Both the position numbers and the translations under genes were made by a program. Below the pieces are notes generated by a model that was not told the origin of the DNA, made no database searches, and saw nothing but the letters and a program-made list of their open reading frames with translations. Shown here piece after piece: positions 34,457 through 42,161 of a stretch of DNA of 64,000 nucleotides. Each line of letters opens with the position of its first letter. The stretch's first letter is position 1. This stretch comes from Iamia sp. SCSIO 61187 (lineage in GTDB: Bacteria > Actinomycetota > Acidimicrobiia > Acidimicrobiales > Iamiaceae): assembly GCF_019443745.1 (NCBI RefSeq), contig NZ_CP050948.1, positions 1,178,001-1,242,000 of the forward strand, in the 5' to 3' direction.

Positions 34457-37114
34457 TCAGGCGTCGAGGCTCAGGGTGGCGATCTGCCAGGGGCCGAGGG
34501 GGAGGGGGCCGTCGATGCGCTCCTGGGGCCGGCCCCGGAGGTCGGTGCGCCAGCCGGTGCGGTCGACGGTCACGGTGGCCTCCTCGGCCGACGGGTTCCA
34601 GACCCGGACCTCGAGCTTGCCCGCCCGGCGCCGGACGGCGGCGACCTCGGCGCCCTCGACCGCCAGCGCGGTGCGGGCGTCGGCCCGGTGCGGCCCCCGG
34701 GGGGTCGCCACCAGCAGCGGCACGAAGAGGTCGTCGGCCACCGAGCGCGGGTCGGCGGCGTCGACGGCGAGCCCGTAGCGGACCGTCGTCGTCCCGATCA
34801 TCTGGGCGCCGGGGGTGGCCAGGATGGGTCCGGCCGGGACCGGGCGGGTCTCCATCGGCCCCTGCGACAGGAGCCCGGTGCACCGCAGGAGGGTGAGGGC
34901 GATCTCCCCGGCGGTGGCGTCGGCGCCCTCGCCGCTCAGGGCGACCAGCTCGTACTCGACCACGCCCTCGGTGGCCACGGTGAGGCCACCGGCGGCGACG
35001 TGGTCGCGGGCCGGGAACGTCGGCAGCGGCATCTCGGTGGGGCCACCCTCGGCGACCAGTCCCCGGGTGACGGTGGCGTAGGCGCACCCGGCCGCCGACC
35101 CGGTCGCCGGGCGGGGGAGCGGGTGGTGCACCCGCAGGCGGTGGTCGGTGCTCGCGTTGGCGATGGTCGTCTCGACCCGCACGGTGGCCTCGCCGGCGTG
35201 GAGCGACAGCCGCGCCTCGATCGAGGTGGCGATCGAGCCGGCGCGGGCCCCGTCGACGATGCCGGCGGGCAGGTCCCACGTGGTCTCGATGCGGAGGGTG
35301 GCTCGGACGGGGCCGTCCTCGATCGCCGTCACCGTGACCGAGGTGGGGGCGGTCACCAGGACGTCGCCGGCCGGGGGCGGGCACCAGTTGTAGGTGTCGC
35401 CCAGGTCGCCGCCGTCGACGATCCGGCCGTATCCCTCGACCCCGTCGATCGACCAGGTGCCGTCGGCGGGGTCGACCTCGACCGTGACGAGGCCGTTGGC
35501 CAGCGAGGTGCCCGAGGCCCGGGCCGGGGCCACGTCGTCGGGCAGCGGCGTCCAGCGGGCCCACGAGAACCCGTCGACCTCGGCCCGGGCCAGCACCCGC
35601 GCCGCCGGGGCGCCGTCGCGCACGACCCGGAAGGGCCGCCACAGGTCCCGGCGGGCCAGCACGTCGCGGACCTCGGCCCGCAGGGCCGAGCGGTCGATGG
35701 TCCCGCCCGAGCCCGACCGCACGACCAGCACGGTCTCGTCGCCCGAGTCGTCGAGCTCGGCCTCGGTGAGCGAGCGGTCGCGGTCGAGCACCCGGCCGAT
35801 GACCTCGGCCACGTTGGCCAGGCTGCCCGAGTCGATCCGGCGCCGGGCCGGGACCTCCTCGACCACCTGGACGCCGGCGGGCACGTCGGCCGGGGCCACG
35901 CCGTCGAGGAGCAGGTCGACCACGCCGACCCGGCGGCGGGCGACCGGGTTGACCACGACCGCGCCGGACCCGCCGGCGGCGGCCCCGATGGCCTTGAGGG
36001 CCCGGCCGGTCAGACCGTCGGCCACGTCGATGGCCTCGTCGTAGCGGTGGATGACGGCGTCGACGACGGGGTCGACCGAGCAGGCGCAGATCGAGTCGTG
36101 GGCGCAGTTGCGCACGACCAGGCCCCACGCCTCGTCCAGCAGGGCCTGGGGCCAGTCGGCGGCGGGGCCGAACAGCGCCCACAGCGGCTCGGCCCGCCGC
36201 TCCAGGCCGACCTCGGCGCGGGCCGCCCGCTGGCGGACGTCCATGCGGTTCGAGGTCACGCCCATGAGGACGTTGGTGCGGGCGCCCGAGCGCATCTCGC
36301 CCACGACGAGGGGCAGGCCCTCGACGCCCTCGGGGGTCGCCTCCACCGCCGCACGCCGGGCGGCGACGTGCTCGGCGAGGGAGCAGACCCGCAGGTCCCA
36401 CTCGTCGCTGATGTCGTTCGCCTCGGCCACCAGCCGGCCGAGGGCGGGTTGGGGCATGAGGTGGTCGGTGCCGTTCATCCAGAGCAGGGGGTCGCCGGCG
36501 CGGGGCTCGTGCTGGTCGGCCCAGTCGGCGATCCGGGCCACCAGCTCCTTGGCGTCGCCCGGGAGGACGGCGCCGTTGGAGTAGCCGTCGGTGAGGTACT
36601 CGGCCAGGACCTCGCTGCCGTCGGGGCTCCGCCACCGGAACGCCGGGGCGTCGACCGATGCCGGGATGCCCCGCCACACCACCGCCTCGGTGAACCCGAA
36701 GCCCCGGAGGATCTGGGGCATCTGGGCGACGTGGCCGAACATGTCGGGCAGGTAGCCCAGCTCCATGGCGCCCCCGAAGGCCGCGGCCCGGTCGAGGCCC
36801 ATCTGCATGTCCCGGACCATGGTCTCGCCCGAGACGAGGAACTCGTCCATGAGGATGTACCAGGGGCCGAGGCTGAGGCGACCGGCGTCGGCCAGGCGGC
36901 GGATGCGGTCGGCCTCGTGGGGGCGGATGGCGAGGTAGTCGTCGATCACCGCCATCTGGCCGTCGAGCATGAAGTGGGCGTAGCCGGCGTCGTCGTCGAG
37001 CCGGTCGAGGAGGGCGTCGACCAGGTCGACCAGCCGCATGCGGAACGACTGGAACGACCGGTACCACTCCCGGTCCCAGTGGGTGTGCGGGACGATGTGG
37101 ACCTGGCGCGCCAT
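34457..37114 (-). CDS. GH38 alpha-mannosidase
   Basis: 885 aa. The retaining alpha-mannosidase fold shows the Zn motif PHTHWDREWY at residues 9-18, the nucleophile Asp in GYLPDMFGH, FEAVVWRG-like TEAVVWRGIPAS, NGTDHLMPQ with a further Zn His, and CAHDSICACSVD. The C-terminal beta domains have LRVHHPLP and PRGPHRADARTALAVEGAEVAA. It is cytoplasmic (no signal), acting on mannosides or mannosyl oligosaccharides, perhaps recycling cell-wall or storage glycans. The leaderless-type TAGCGT lies 6 nt before the ATG; the gene is divergent from the secernin-like gene. Confidence 0.92.
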   Translation of the reverse strand: MARQVHIVPHTHWDREWYRSFQSFRMRLVDLVDALLDRLDDDAGYAHFMLDGQMAVIDDYLAIRPHEADRIRRLADAGRLSLGPWYILMDEFLVSGETMVRDMQMGLDRAAAFGGAMELGYLPDMFGHVAQMPQILRGFGFTEAVVWRGIPASVDAPAFRWRSPDGSEVLAEYLTDGYSNGAVLPGDAKELVARIADWADQHEPRAGDPLLWMNGTDHLMPQPALGRLVAEANDISDEWDLRVCSLAEHVAARRAAVEATPEGVEGLPLVVGEMRSGARTNVLMGVTSNRMDVRQRAARAEVGLERRAEPLWALFGPAADWPQALLDEAWGLVVRNCAHDSICACSVDPVVDAVIHRYDEAIDVADGLTGRALKAIGAAAGGSGAVVVNPVARRRVGVVDLLLDGVAPADVPAGVQVVEEVPARRRIDSGSLANVAEVIGRVLDRDRSLTEAELDDSGDETVLVVRSGSGGTIDRSALRAEVRDVLARRDLWRPFRVVRDGAPAARVLARAEVDGFSWARWTPLPDDVAPARASGTSLANGLVTVEVDPADGTWSIDGVEGYGRIVDGGDLGDTYNWCPPPAGDVLVTAPTSVTVTAIEDGPVRATLRIETTWDLPAGIVDGARAGSIATSIEARLSLHAGEATVRVETTIANASTDHRLRVHHPLPRPATGSAAGCAYATVTRGLVAEGGPTEMPLPTFPARDHVAAGGLTVATEGVVEYELVALSGEGADATAGEIALTLLRCTGLLSQGPMETRPVPAGPILATPGAQMIGTTTVRYGLAVDAADPRSVADDLFVPLLVATPRGPHRADARTALAVEGAEVAAVRRRAGKLEVRVWNPSAEEATVTVDRTGWRTDLRGRPQERIDGPLPLGPWQIATLSLDA

Positions 37115-37120
37115 GGCATC

Positions 37121-37126
37121 ACGCTA
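37121..37126 (-). promoter_or_regulatory. Leaderless -10 of the mannosidase gene
   Basis: TAGCGT on the minus strand, 6 nt before ATG 37114. Confidence 0.5.
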
Positions 37127-37146
37127 CGAGAGCGCAGCCCCCTCGG

Positions 37147-37152
37147 TAGCGT
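37147..37152 (+). promoter_or_regulatory. Leaderless -10 of the secernin-like gene
   Basis: TAGCGT, 7 nt before GTG 37160; it mirrors the element of the divergent mannosidase gene. Confidence 0.5.
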
Positions 37153-37159
37153 CGTGGGT

Positions 37160-38185
37160 GTGTGCGACACGATGGTGGCGCTGGCTGCGGCCACGGCCGA
37201 CGGGGTGACCCTGTTCGCCAAGAACAGCGACCGCCCGCCGCACGAGCGCCAGGTGCTCGAGCACGTCCCGTCCCGGCGGGAGGACGTCACCACGACGACC
37301 TACCTGACCATCCCGGGCCCCGACGGTCCCACCCTGGCCGTGGCCGGGAGCCGGCCGACGTGGATGTGGGGCATGGAGCACGGGGTCAACGAGGCCGGCG
37401 TCGCCGTCGGCAACGAGATGATCTTCACCACCGACGACCCGCGCCAGGCCCCCGCCGCCCTCACGGGCATGGACCTCGTCCGTCTCGCCCTCGAGCGCAG
37501 CGGCACCGCCGACGAGGGGGTCGCCACCATCACGGGCCTGATCGAGCGCCACGGCCAGGGGGGCTCGGGCCACGACCACGACGACGTCCCGTACTGGTCG
37601 TCGTTCCTGGTCGCCGACCCGACCACGGCCTGGGTGGTCGAGACCTCGGGCCGGACGTGGGAGGCCGAGGAGGTCACGGCGACGCGGGCCATCTCCAACC
37701 GCACGACCATCCCGGCCTTCGACGCCCTCCACCGCGCCGCCCGCCAGGCGACGGGACCGTTCGTCGACCCCCGCTGGGAGGCCTGCACCGGGGCCCTCGG
37801 CGAGCGTCCCGTCACCGAGGCCGGGCTGCGCCGCCACCTGCGCCGCCACGTCGGCGGCGACGAGGGCTGGACCGTGTGCATGCACGTCGACGGGCTGGAG
37901 GCCACCACCGCATCGGTCGTGGCGGCCCTGCCCCCCGACCGCCCGCCCGTCGCCCGCCTCCTCCTCGGGTCGCCGTGCCGGTCCGTCTACGTGCCGCTCC
38001 GGGTGGGCGAGGCGTTCCGATCGCCCGACCCGGAGCGGTTCGCGGCCCTGACCGACGACGACCGGCCCGCCCTCGCCGCCCTCGAGGCCGAGCTCGACGC
38101 CGCCCTCGCCGCCCACGACGGGCCGGGCTGGAACGACGAGGCCCTGCGCCGGGTCGACACCGCCCTGACGGCGATGGGGCGCTGA
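37160..38185 (+). CDS. Secernin/peptidase C69-like Ntn hydrolase
   Basis: 341 aa. GTG at 37160 gives Met-Cys-Asp-Thr-Met-Val-Ala-Leu, so Cys2 becomes the N-terminal nucleophile after Met removal, followed by TLFAKNSDRPPHERQ, the hallmark of secernins and C69 dipeptidases. GVAVGNEMIFTTD and FLVADPTTAWVVETSGRTWE are further family blocks. A start further downstream at ATG 37172 would remove the catalytic Cys, which decides the start. Probable cytoplasmic amide hydrolase; substrate unknown. Confidence 0.88.
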   Translation: MCDTMVALAAATADGVTLFAKNSDRPPHERQVLEHVPSRREDVTTTTYLTIPGPDGPTLAVAGSRPTWMWGMEHGVNEAGVAVGNEMIFTTDDPRQAPAALTGMDLVRLALERSGTADEGVATITGLIERHGQGGSGHDHDDVPYWSSFLVADPTTAWVVETSGRTWEAEEVTATRAISNRTTIPAFDALHRAARQATGPFVDPRWEACTGALGERPVTEAGLRRHLRRHVGGDEGWTVCMHVDGLEATTASVVAALPPDRPPVARLLLGSPCRSVYVPLRVGEAFRSPDPERFAALTDDDRPALAALEAELDAALAAHDGPGWNDEALRRVDTALTAMGR

Positions 38186-38186
38186 G

Positions 38187-38600
38187 GTGCGCGTCGCCTT
38201 CGGCACCGACGAGGTCACGGCGGTGACCGAGGGCGTGGTGGCCCACCTGGGCGACCTCGGCCACGAGGTGGTCGTCGTCGGCGCCGGCCAGGAGTGGCCC
38301 GAGGTCGGCCGGGCCGTCGGCGCCGCGGTGGCCCGGGGCGCGGTGGACCGGGGCGTCGTGTGCTGCTGGACCGGGACGGGGGTGGCGATGGCCGCCACCA
38401 AGGTGCCCGGCGTGCGGGCCGCGCTGTGCGGCGACGCCGAGACGGCCCGGGGCGCCCGCCGCTGGAACGACGCCAACGTGCTGGCCCTCGGCCTCCGCCT
38501 CACCTCGGCGGTGGTGGCGGTCGAGGTCGTCGACGCCTTCCTCGCCACCGACCCCGACCCCGACGAGGCCCCGGCCGTCGCCCGTCTGGAGCGGCACTAG
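38187..38600 (+). CDS. RpiB/LacA/LacB family sugar-phosphate isomerase-like protein
   Basis: 137 aa: RVAFGTDEVTAVTEGVVAHL, then ARGAVDRGVVCCWTGTGVAMAATKVPGVRAALC with the Cys and GTG(V/I) phosphate loop of RpiB, and RRWNDANVLALGLRLTSAVVA. RpiB interconverts ribose-5-P and ribulose-5-P. The N-terminal Asp-His of RpiB (GxDHxG) is replaced by GTDEVT, so it may isomerise another sugar phosphate. It starts 1 nt after the secernin-like stop. Confidence 0.8.
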   Translation: MRVAFGTDEVTAVTEGVVAHLGDLGHEVVVVGAGQEWPEVGRAVGAAVARGAVDRGVVCCWTGTGVAMAATKVPGVRAALCGDAETARGARRWNDANVLALGLRLTSAVVAVEVVDAFLATDPDPDEAPAVARLERH

Positions 38601-38603
38601 GTT
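38598..38603 (+). promoter_or_regulatory. Leaderless -10 of GYD gene
   Basis: TAGGTT, 6 nt before ATG 38610; its TAG is also the stop of the RpiB-like gene. Confidence 0.4.
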
Positions 38604-38609
38604 CGGGGC

Positions 38610-38912
38610 ATGCCGAAGTACGTGATGCTGTCGACCCTCGGTCCCGACGGTGCCGCCCGCCTGCGCGACGACCCGCAGCGGCTGAAGGCGGTCAACGCCG
38701 AGCTCGAGGAGATGGGCGTCCGGGTGCTCGAGCAGTACGCCCTGCTCGGCCAGTACGACTTCCTGAACATCCTCGAGGCGCCCGACGAGATGACGATGGC
38801 CAAGGTGGCCACCGCCCTCGGCGCCCGGGGGACGCTCAAGACCCTGACCCTCACCGCCATCGACGTCGACACCTACATCGACGCCCTCGGCTCCGGCGTC
38901 GGTCGCGGCTGA
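38610..38912 (+). CDS. GYD domain protein
   Basis: A 100-aa small cytoplasmic protein: PKYVMLSTLGPDGAARL, VNAELEEMGVRVLEQYALLGQYDFLNILEAPDEMTMAK and RGTLKTLTLTAIDVDTYIDAL. The LGQYDF block replaces the literal Gly-Tyr-Asp but is standard for this dimeric ferredoxin-like fold. The biochemical role of the family is unknown. It converges on a small minus-strand gene 4 nt away. Confidence 0.88.
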   Translation: MPKYVMLSTLGPDGAARLRDDPQRLKAVNAELEEMGVRVLEQYALLGQYDFLNILEAPDEMTMAKVATALGARGTLKTLTLTAIDVDTYIDALGSGVGRG

Positions 38913-38916
38913 CCGC

Positions 38917-39141
38917 TCAGATCCACCACATGGAGTTGCGGCGCTCCCGGCGGACGGCCTCGCGCGGCAGGGGGCGGGGCAGCCGCGAGCCGTCCGAGGC
39001 CCGCTCGACGGTGACGGTCCCGTCCTCGCCCGTCGCCACGACCAGGTAGCCCTTGTGCCACAGGCCCTCGAACCCGTCTCGCACCTCGACCCGGGCGCCG
39101 GGCTCGAGGACCCGGTCGCCCTTCGCCTCCGGATCGGCCAT
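38917..39141 (-). CDS. Small hypothetical protein, SH3-like pattern
   Basis: 74 aa: LEPGARVEVRDGFEGLWHKGYLVVATGEDGTVTVERASDGSRLPRPL then a basic ERRNSMWWI end. The alternating strands and the GARVEVRD/W..GY.V pattern resemble small Tudor/SH3-like barrels. Family not recognised. TAGGCT lies 9 nt before the ATG, supporting a real gene divergent from rnhB. Confidence 0.65.
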   Translation of the reverse strand: MADPEAKGDRVLEPGARVEVRDGFEGLWHKGYLVVATGEDGTVTVERASDGSRLPRPLPREAVRRERRNSMWWI

Positions 39142-39195
39142 CGGAGCGGGAGCCTAGGCCCGCGCCCGCGGTCGAGATGGCACCGGGGGCGGCGG

Positions 39196-39201
39196 TAGGT
39201 T
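39196..39201 (+). promoter_or_regulatory. Leaderless -10 of rnhB
   Basis: TAGGTT, 6 nt before GTG 39208. Confidence 0.5.
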
Positions 39202-39207
39202 CGGGCC

Positions 39208-39969
39208 GTGCCCGCTCCCACGCCCGCCACCCGGCGTCGGCCCGCGGCGCGGCCCAAGATGCGCCGCGCCCTCCAGGGCAAGGCCCCGACGCTCGCCGTC
39301 GAGCGGGAGCTCTGGGCCGCCGGCCACGAGGTGGTCGTCGGGCTGGACGAGGTGGGCAAGGGGGCGTGGGCCGGCCCGCTGACCATCGGGGCCGCCGTGC
39401 TGCCGGTCGATCGGCGGGTGAACGGCGTCCGCGACTCCAAGGCTCTGACCGAGCCCGAGCGCGAGAGGCTCTACGACAAGGTCGCCGGCTGGTGCGCCGC
39501 CTGGGCCGTGGGCCACGCCACCGCCGCCGAGTGCGACCGGATGGGGATGTCCGACGCCCAGCGGCTCGCCGCCCGCCGGGCCCTCGCCGCCCTCGGTGTC
39601 ACCCCGACGGCGGTGCTGCTCGACGGCAACTGGGACTTCGTCGGCCTGGGGACCACCCGCAAGATCATCAAGGGCGACGCCACCTGCCTGTCCATCTCCG
39701 CTGCGTCGGTGCTGGCCAAGGTGACCCGGGACCGGATCATGCGGGGCGTGGCCGACGACCACCCCGGCTTCGAGTTCGCGGCCAACAAGGGCTACCCGTG
39801 CCCGCGCCACAAGCTGGCCCTGCGGGGCCACGGGCCCACCGCCATCCACCGGATGAGCTGGGCCTTCGTCGACGACCTGCCGTGGTCGACCACCGCCCGC
39901 GAGGTGGCCCGGGCCCGCCTGGCGGCCAAGGCCGGGATCGACCCGAACCAGCCGAGCCTCTTCGGCTGA
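39208..39969 (+). CDS. rnhB: Ribonuclease HII
   Basis: 253 aa. Cleaves RNA in RNA/DNA hybrids and at single ribonucleotides in DNA. The first catalytic pair is in VVVGLDEVGKGAWAGPL, differing from the usual DEAGRGPLAGP. DSKALTEPERERLYDKV, VLLDGNWDF, CLSISAASVLAKVTRDRIM and GYPCPRHKLALRGHGPTAIHRMSW follow as in the family. The N-terminus is extended by ~45 basic residues before the catalytic core, an unusual addition that may aid nucleic-acid binding. Leaderless GTG start. Confidence 0.93.
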   Translation: MPAPTPATRRRPAARPKMRRALQGKAPTLAVERELWAAGHEVVVGLDEVGKGAWAGPLTIGAAVLPVDRRVNGVRDSKALTEPERERLYDKVAGWCAAWAVGHATAAECDRMGMSDAQRLAARRALAALGVTPTAVLLDGNWDFVGLGTTRKIIKGDATCLSISAASVLAKVTRDRIMRGVADDHPGFEFAANKGYPCPRHKLALRGHGPTAIHRMSWAFVDDLPWSTTAREVARARLAAKAGIDPNQPSLFG

Positions 39970-39976
39970 CGGCTGC

Positions 39977-40771
39977 TCAGCCCCAGCCGGGCGGGGTGTG
40001 GGCGGCGTCGGGTCGGGGTCCGCGGGGGCGGCGCCCGAGGCGGCGGGCGTCGGAGCGGGCATCGGGGGCCGGCGTCGCCGGCTCCGACCACGACGCGCCC
40101 GACGGGGGCGGGGTGGCGACCGGCGGCTTCTCCAGGCTCGGCCCGGTGGCGGCGGTGGGCGGGCTGGGGGCGGGGGCCCACCCGCCGGGCGGGGGCGTCG
40201 GGCCGGTGGGCACGCCCGGGGGCATCCACGGCTGGATGCGCGTCGGCGGTCCCGCTGCCTTGCGCCGGTTCCGCACCACGACCAGGACGATCAGGCCGAC
40301 GGCGACCAGCCCGACGACCCCGGCGACCAGCGCCCCGACGACGACGTACACCGCCAGCCGGTTGAAGTCGTCCTGGAGCTCGGTGTCGTCGAGGCCGTCG
40401 GGGCGGGCGCCCAGCTCCTCCTCGAGCTCGGCGTAGGTCCACTCCCGGCGCTCGCCGTCGATGCTCACGCGGAGGCCCTCGAACCGGCGGGGGAACCGCG
40501 TCCACACGATCTCGGCCGCCTGGTCCTGGGCCTCCTCCACGTCGGTGGCGCCGGGCGCCCCGGCGGACACCACGAGCACCGAGGTGTCCGACGTGTCGAC
40601 GTTGGCGCTGACGTCGGTGAACCCCTCGTCCTGGAGGTCCTCGATGAGCCCCGACAGCGAGCTGATGGTCGAGCAGGCGGCGAGGGCCACCAGGGCCACC
40701 GCCACGACCAGCAGGAGGGCTCGGGCGCGCCGGGTCGCGGCGGGGGGTCGGAGGTGGGTGGGTGCGGCCAA
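39977..40771 (-). CDS. Putative lipoprotein with C-terminal membrane helix and Pro-rich tail
   Basis: About 264 aa from a TTG start (no ATG/GTG fits this frame upstream; the start is uncertain). Hydrophobic signal ALLLVVAVALVALAAC with a lipobox Cys, then STISSLSGLIEDLQDEGFTDVSANVDTSDTSVLVVSAG and a mixed alpha/beta ectodomain that includes EAQDQAAEIVWTRFPRRFEGL. A second helix (LAVYVVVGALVAGVVGLVAVGLIVLVVV) is followed by a ~90-residue Pro-rich cytoplasmic tail. Family not recognised; such double-anchored proteins are frequent in Acidimicrobiia-like genomes (impression). Confidence 0.6.
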   Translation of the reverse strand: MAAPTHLRPPAATRRARALLLVVAVALVALAACSTISSLSGLIEDLQDEGFTDVSANVDTSDTSVLVVSAGAPGATDVEEAQDQAAEIVWTRFPRRFEGLRVSIDGERREWTYAELEEELGARPDGLDDTELQDDFNRLAVYVVVGALVAGVVGLVAVGLIVLVVVRNRRKAAGPPTRIQPWMPPGVPTGPTPPPGGWAPAPSPPTAATGPSLEKPPVATPPPSGASWSEPATPAPDARSDARRLGRRPRGPRPDAAHTPPGWG

Positions 40772-40876
40772 GGCGGGACGGGGCGCGGCTCGCAGGTGGG
40801 CGCGCCCCCGGAGCCTACGGGCCGGCACCCGTCGCCGAGGTGCCGCTCCGGTGCGGAGGGGCCGGGGGGCCGCTCG

Positions 40877-40882
40877 TAGGGT
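40877..40882 (+). promoter_or_regulatory. Leaderless -10 of small membrane protein gene
   Basis: TAGGGT, 6 nt before ATG 40889. Confidence 0.45.
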
Positions 40883-40888
40883 GGCGGG

Positions 40889-41299
40889 ATGACGCTGACG
40901 CGCCGGTCCCGCGCCCTCGCCCTGGCCCTGTGCGGGTGGACGCTGTTCACCTGGGTGACCCGTGTCCCGCTGCTCCTCGGCGACGACGAGCTGGGGGCCG
41001 GGGGCAAGGTCCTCTCGCTGCTGCCGGTGCTGGTGTTCGTCGTGGGCGCCGTCGTCGTCGCCCTGGCGGTGGCCCGCCGCCTCGACGGCGCCGGCACCGC
41101 CGTGCTCGCCTTCGCCGGGTGGAGCATCGCCTACTGGGTCGTCCGGATGGCGTTCATCGCCACCAACGGCCACGAGGCCGCCTTCGTGGTGGTCCACGCC
41201 GTCCTCGGCGTGGTGGCCGGGACGCTGGCGGTGCTGGCCGGCCGGTCCGCCCTCGCCGACGGCGCCGGCCCCGCCGGGCTCCGCCGCACCCTCGCCTGA
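40889..41299 (+). CDS. Small four-helix membrane protein, unknown function
   Basis: 136 aa with four hydrophobic helices: ALALALCGWTLFTWVT, VLSLLPVLVFVVGAVVVALAVA, GTAVLAFAGWSIAYWVVRMAFIA and AAFVVVHAVLGVVAGTLAVLAG. A single Glu/Asp-rich loop follows helix 1. No family motif was recognised. Leaderless-type start supports expression. Convergent with the arginine dihydrolase-like gene. Confidence 0.65.
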   Translation: MTLTRRSRALALALCGWTLFTWVTRVPLLLGDDELGAGGKVLSLLPVLVFVVGAVVVALAVARRLDGAGTAVLAFAGWSIAYWVVRMAFIATNGHEAAFVVVHAVLGVVAGTLAVLAGRSALADGAGPAGLRRTLA

Positions 41300-41303
41300 G
41301 GGC

Positions 41304-42161
41304 TCAGCCCGCCCCGGTCAGGTCGACGTCGAGGGCCAGGGTCAGGCACCGGCAGGCGCCGCCGGCCTTGAGGAACTCGCCCACGTCGACGGCCACGGGG
41401 TCGAACCCCCACGCCTCCAGCTGGCGCCCGACGCGGGGCGGGACGTGGGGCATCAGCACCGTCGTGCCCACGACGACCGAGTTGGCCGTGAACGCCAGGG
41501 CCTCGTCGTCGGTCAGCCACAGCGGCTCGGGCACCAGCGACTCGACCACGGCCGTGCCGTAGCGGTCCCACCCCAGCGGGGCGCACAGGGCGTGGCGGTC
41601 GTCGAGGGGGCAGAACGTGATGTCGATGTGGTACAGCCGCTCGTCGACCAGCTCGATCGGGCGGACCACCGCCCCGGTGAGGACGCTCAGCGGCGTGGTG
41701 GCGGCGGCGTCGGACCGGAAGCGGTACCCGCTGAGCAGGACGGGGGCGCCAGGACCGGTGTCGGCCCCGAACGGCAGGGCGTCGCCCGCCCCCTCGTGGC
41801 TGAGGTCGTCGGGGAGGCGCTCGACGGTGGCGCCCCGGTCGGCGAACCAGGTGGCGAAGCGCTCGGTCTCGGGCTGGCGCTCGGGGTGGCGGAAGTGGGC
41901 CGGCACGAAGGTCTCGCCCGAGACGATGCCGGCGTTGGCCGTGAACACGAGGTCCGGCACCTCGGCGTCCTGCTCGATGACCTCGACCTCGGCCCCGGCC
42001 TCCCGGAGGGCGGCGACCAGGCCGTCCCACTGGGTGCGGGCCCGCTCGAGGTCGACGGCCACCTCGGCGTGCATCCACGGGTTGATCTCGTACAGCACGC
42101 CGAAGTGGGTCGGCGGGCACATCAGGAACCGCCGCCCCCACGTGAGGGCGCCGGCGCTCAT
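41304..42161 (-). CDS. Arginine dihydrolase/DDAH-like guanidine-modifying enzyme (ArgZ/AgrE N-domain type)
   Basis: 285 aa of the amidinotransferase/DDAH superfamily (five-bladed alpha/beta propeller): FLMCPPTHFGVLYEINPWM at the start, PDLVFTANAGIV with the substrate Asp, LSHEGAGDALPFG, YHIDITFCPLDDR with the catalytic His, TANSVVV, and the nucleophilic Cys in KAGGACRCLTL near the C-terminus. This subgroup converts arginine to ornithine, CO2 and two NH3 in cyanobacterial ArgZ/AgrE. ATG 42161 overlaps the stop of the upstream LOR/SDH gene (ATGA). Dimethylarginine hydrolase is an alternative. Confidence 0.85.
   Translation of the reverse strand: MSAGALTWGRRFLMCPPTHFGVLYEINPWMHAEVAVDLERARTQWDGLVAALREAGAEVEVIEQDAEVPDLVFTANAGIVSGETFVPAHFRHPERQPETERFATWFADRGATVERLPDDLSHEGAGDALPFGADTGPGAPVLLSGYRFRSDAAATTPLSVLTGAVVRPIELVDERLYHIDITFCPLDDRHALCAPLGWDRYGTAVVESLVPEPLWLTDDEALAFTANSVVVGTTVLMPHVPPRVGRQLEAWGFDPVAVDVGEFLKAGGACRCLTLALDVDLTGAG

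Noticed and set aside
33607-38603. Treating every TAG-starting hexamer near a start as a promoter
   Set aside because: Some, as at 33607 and 38598, overlap the TAG stop of the upstream gene and may be coincidental, so they are given lower confidence.
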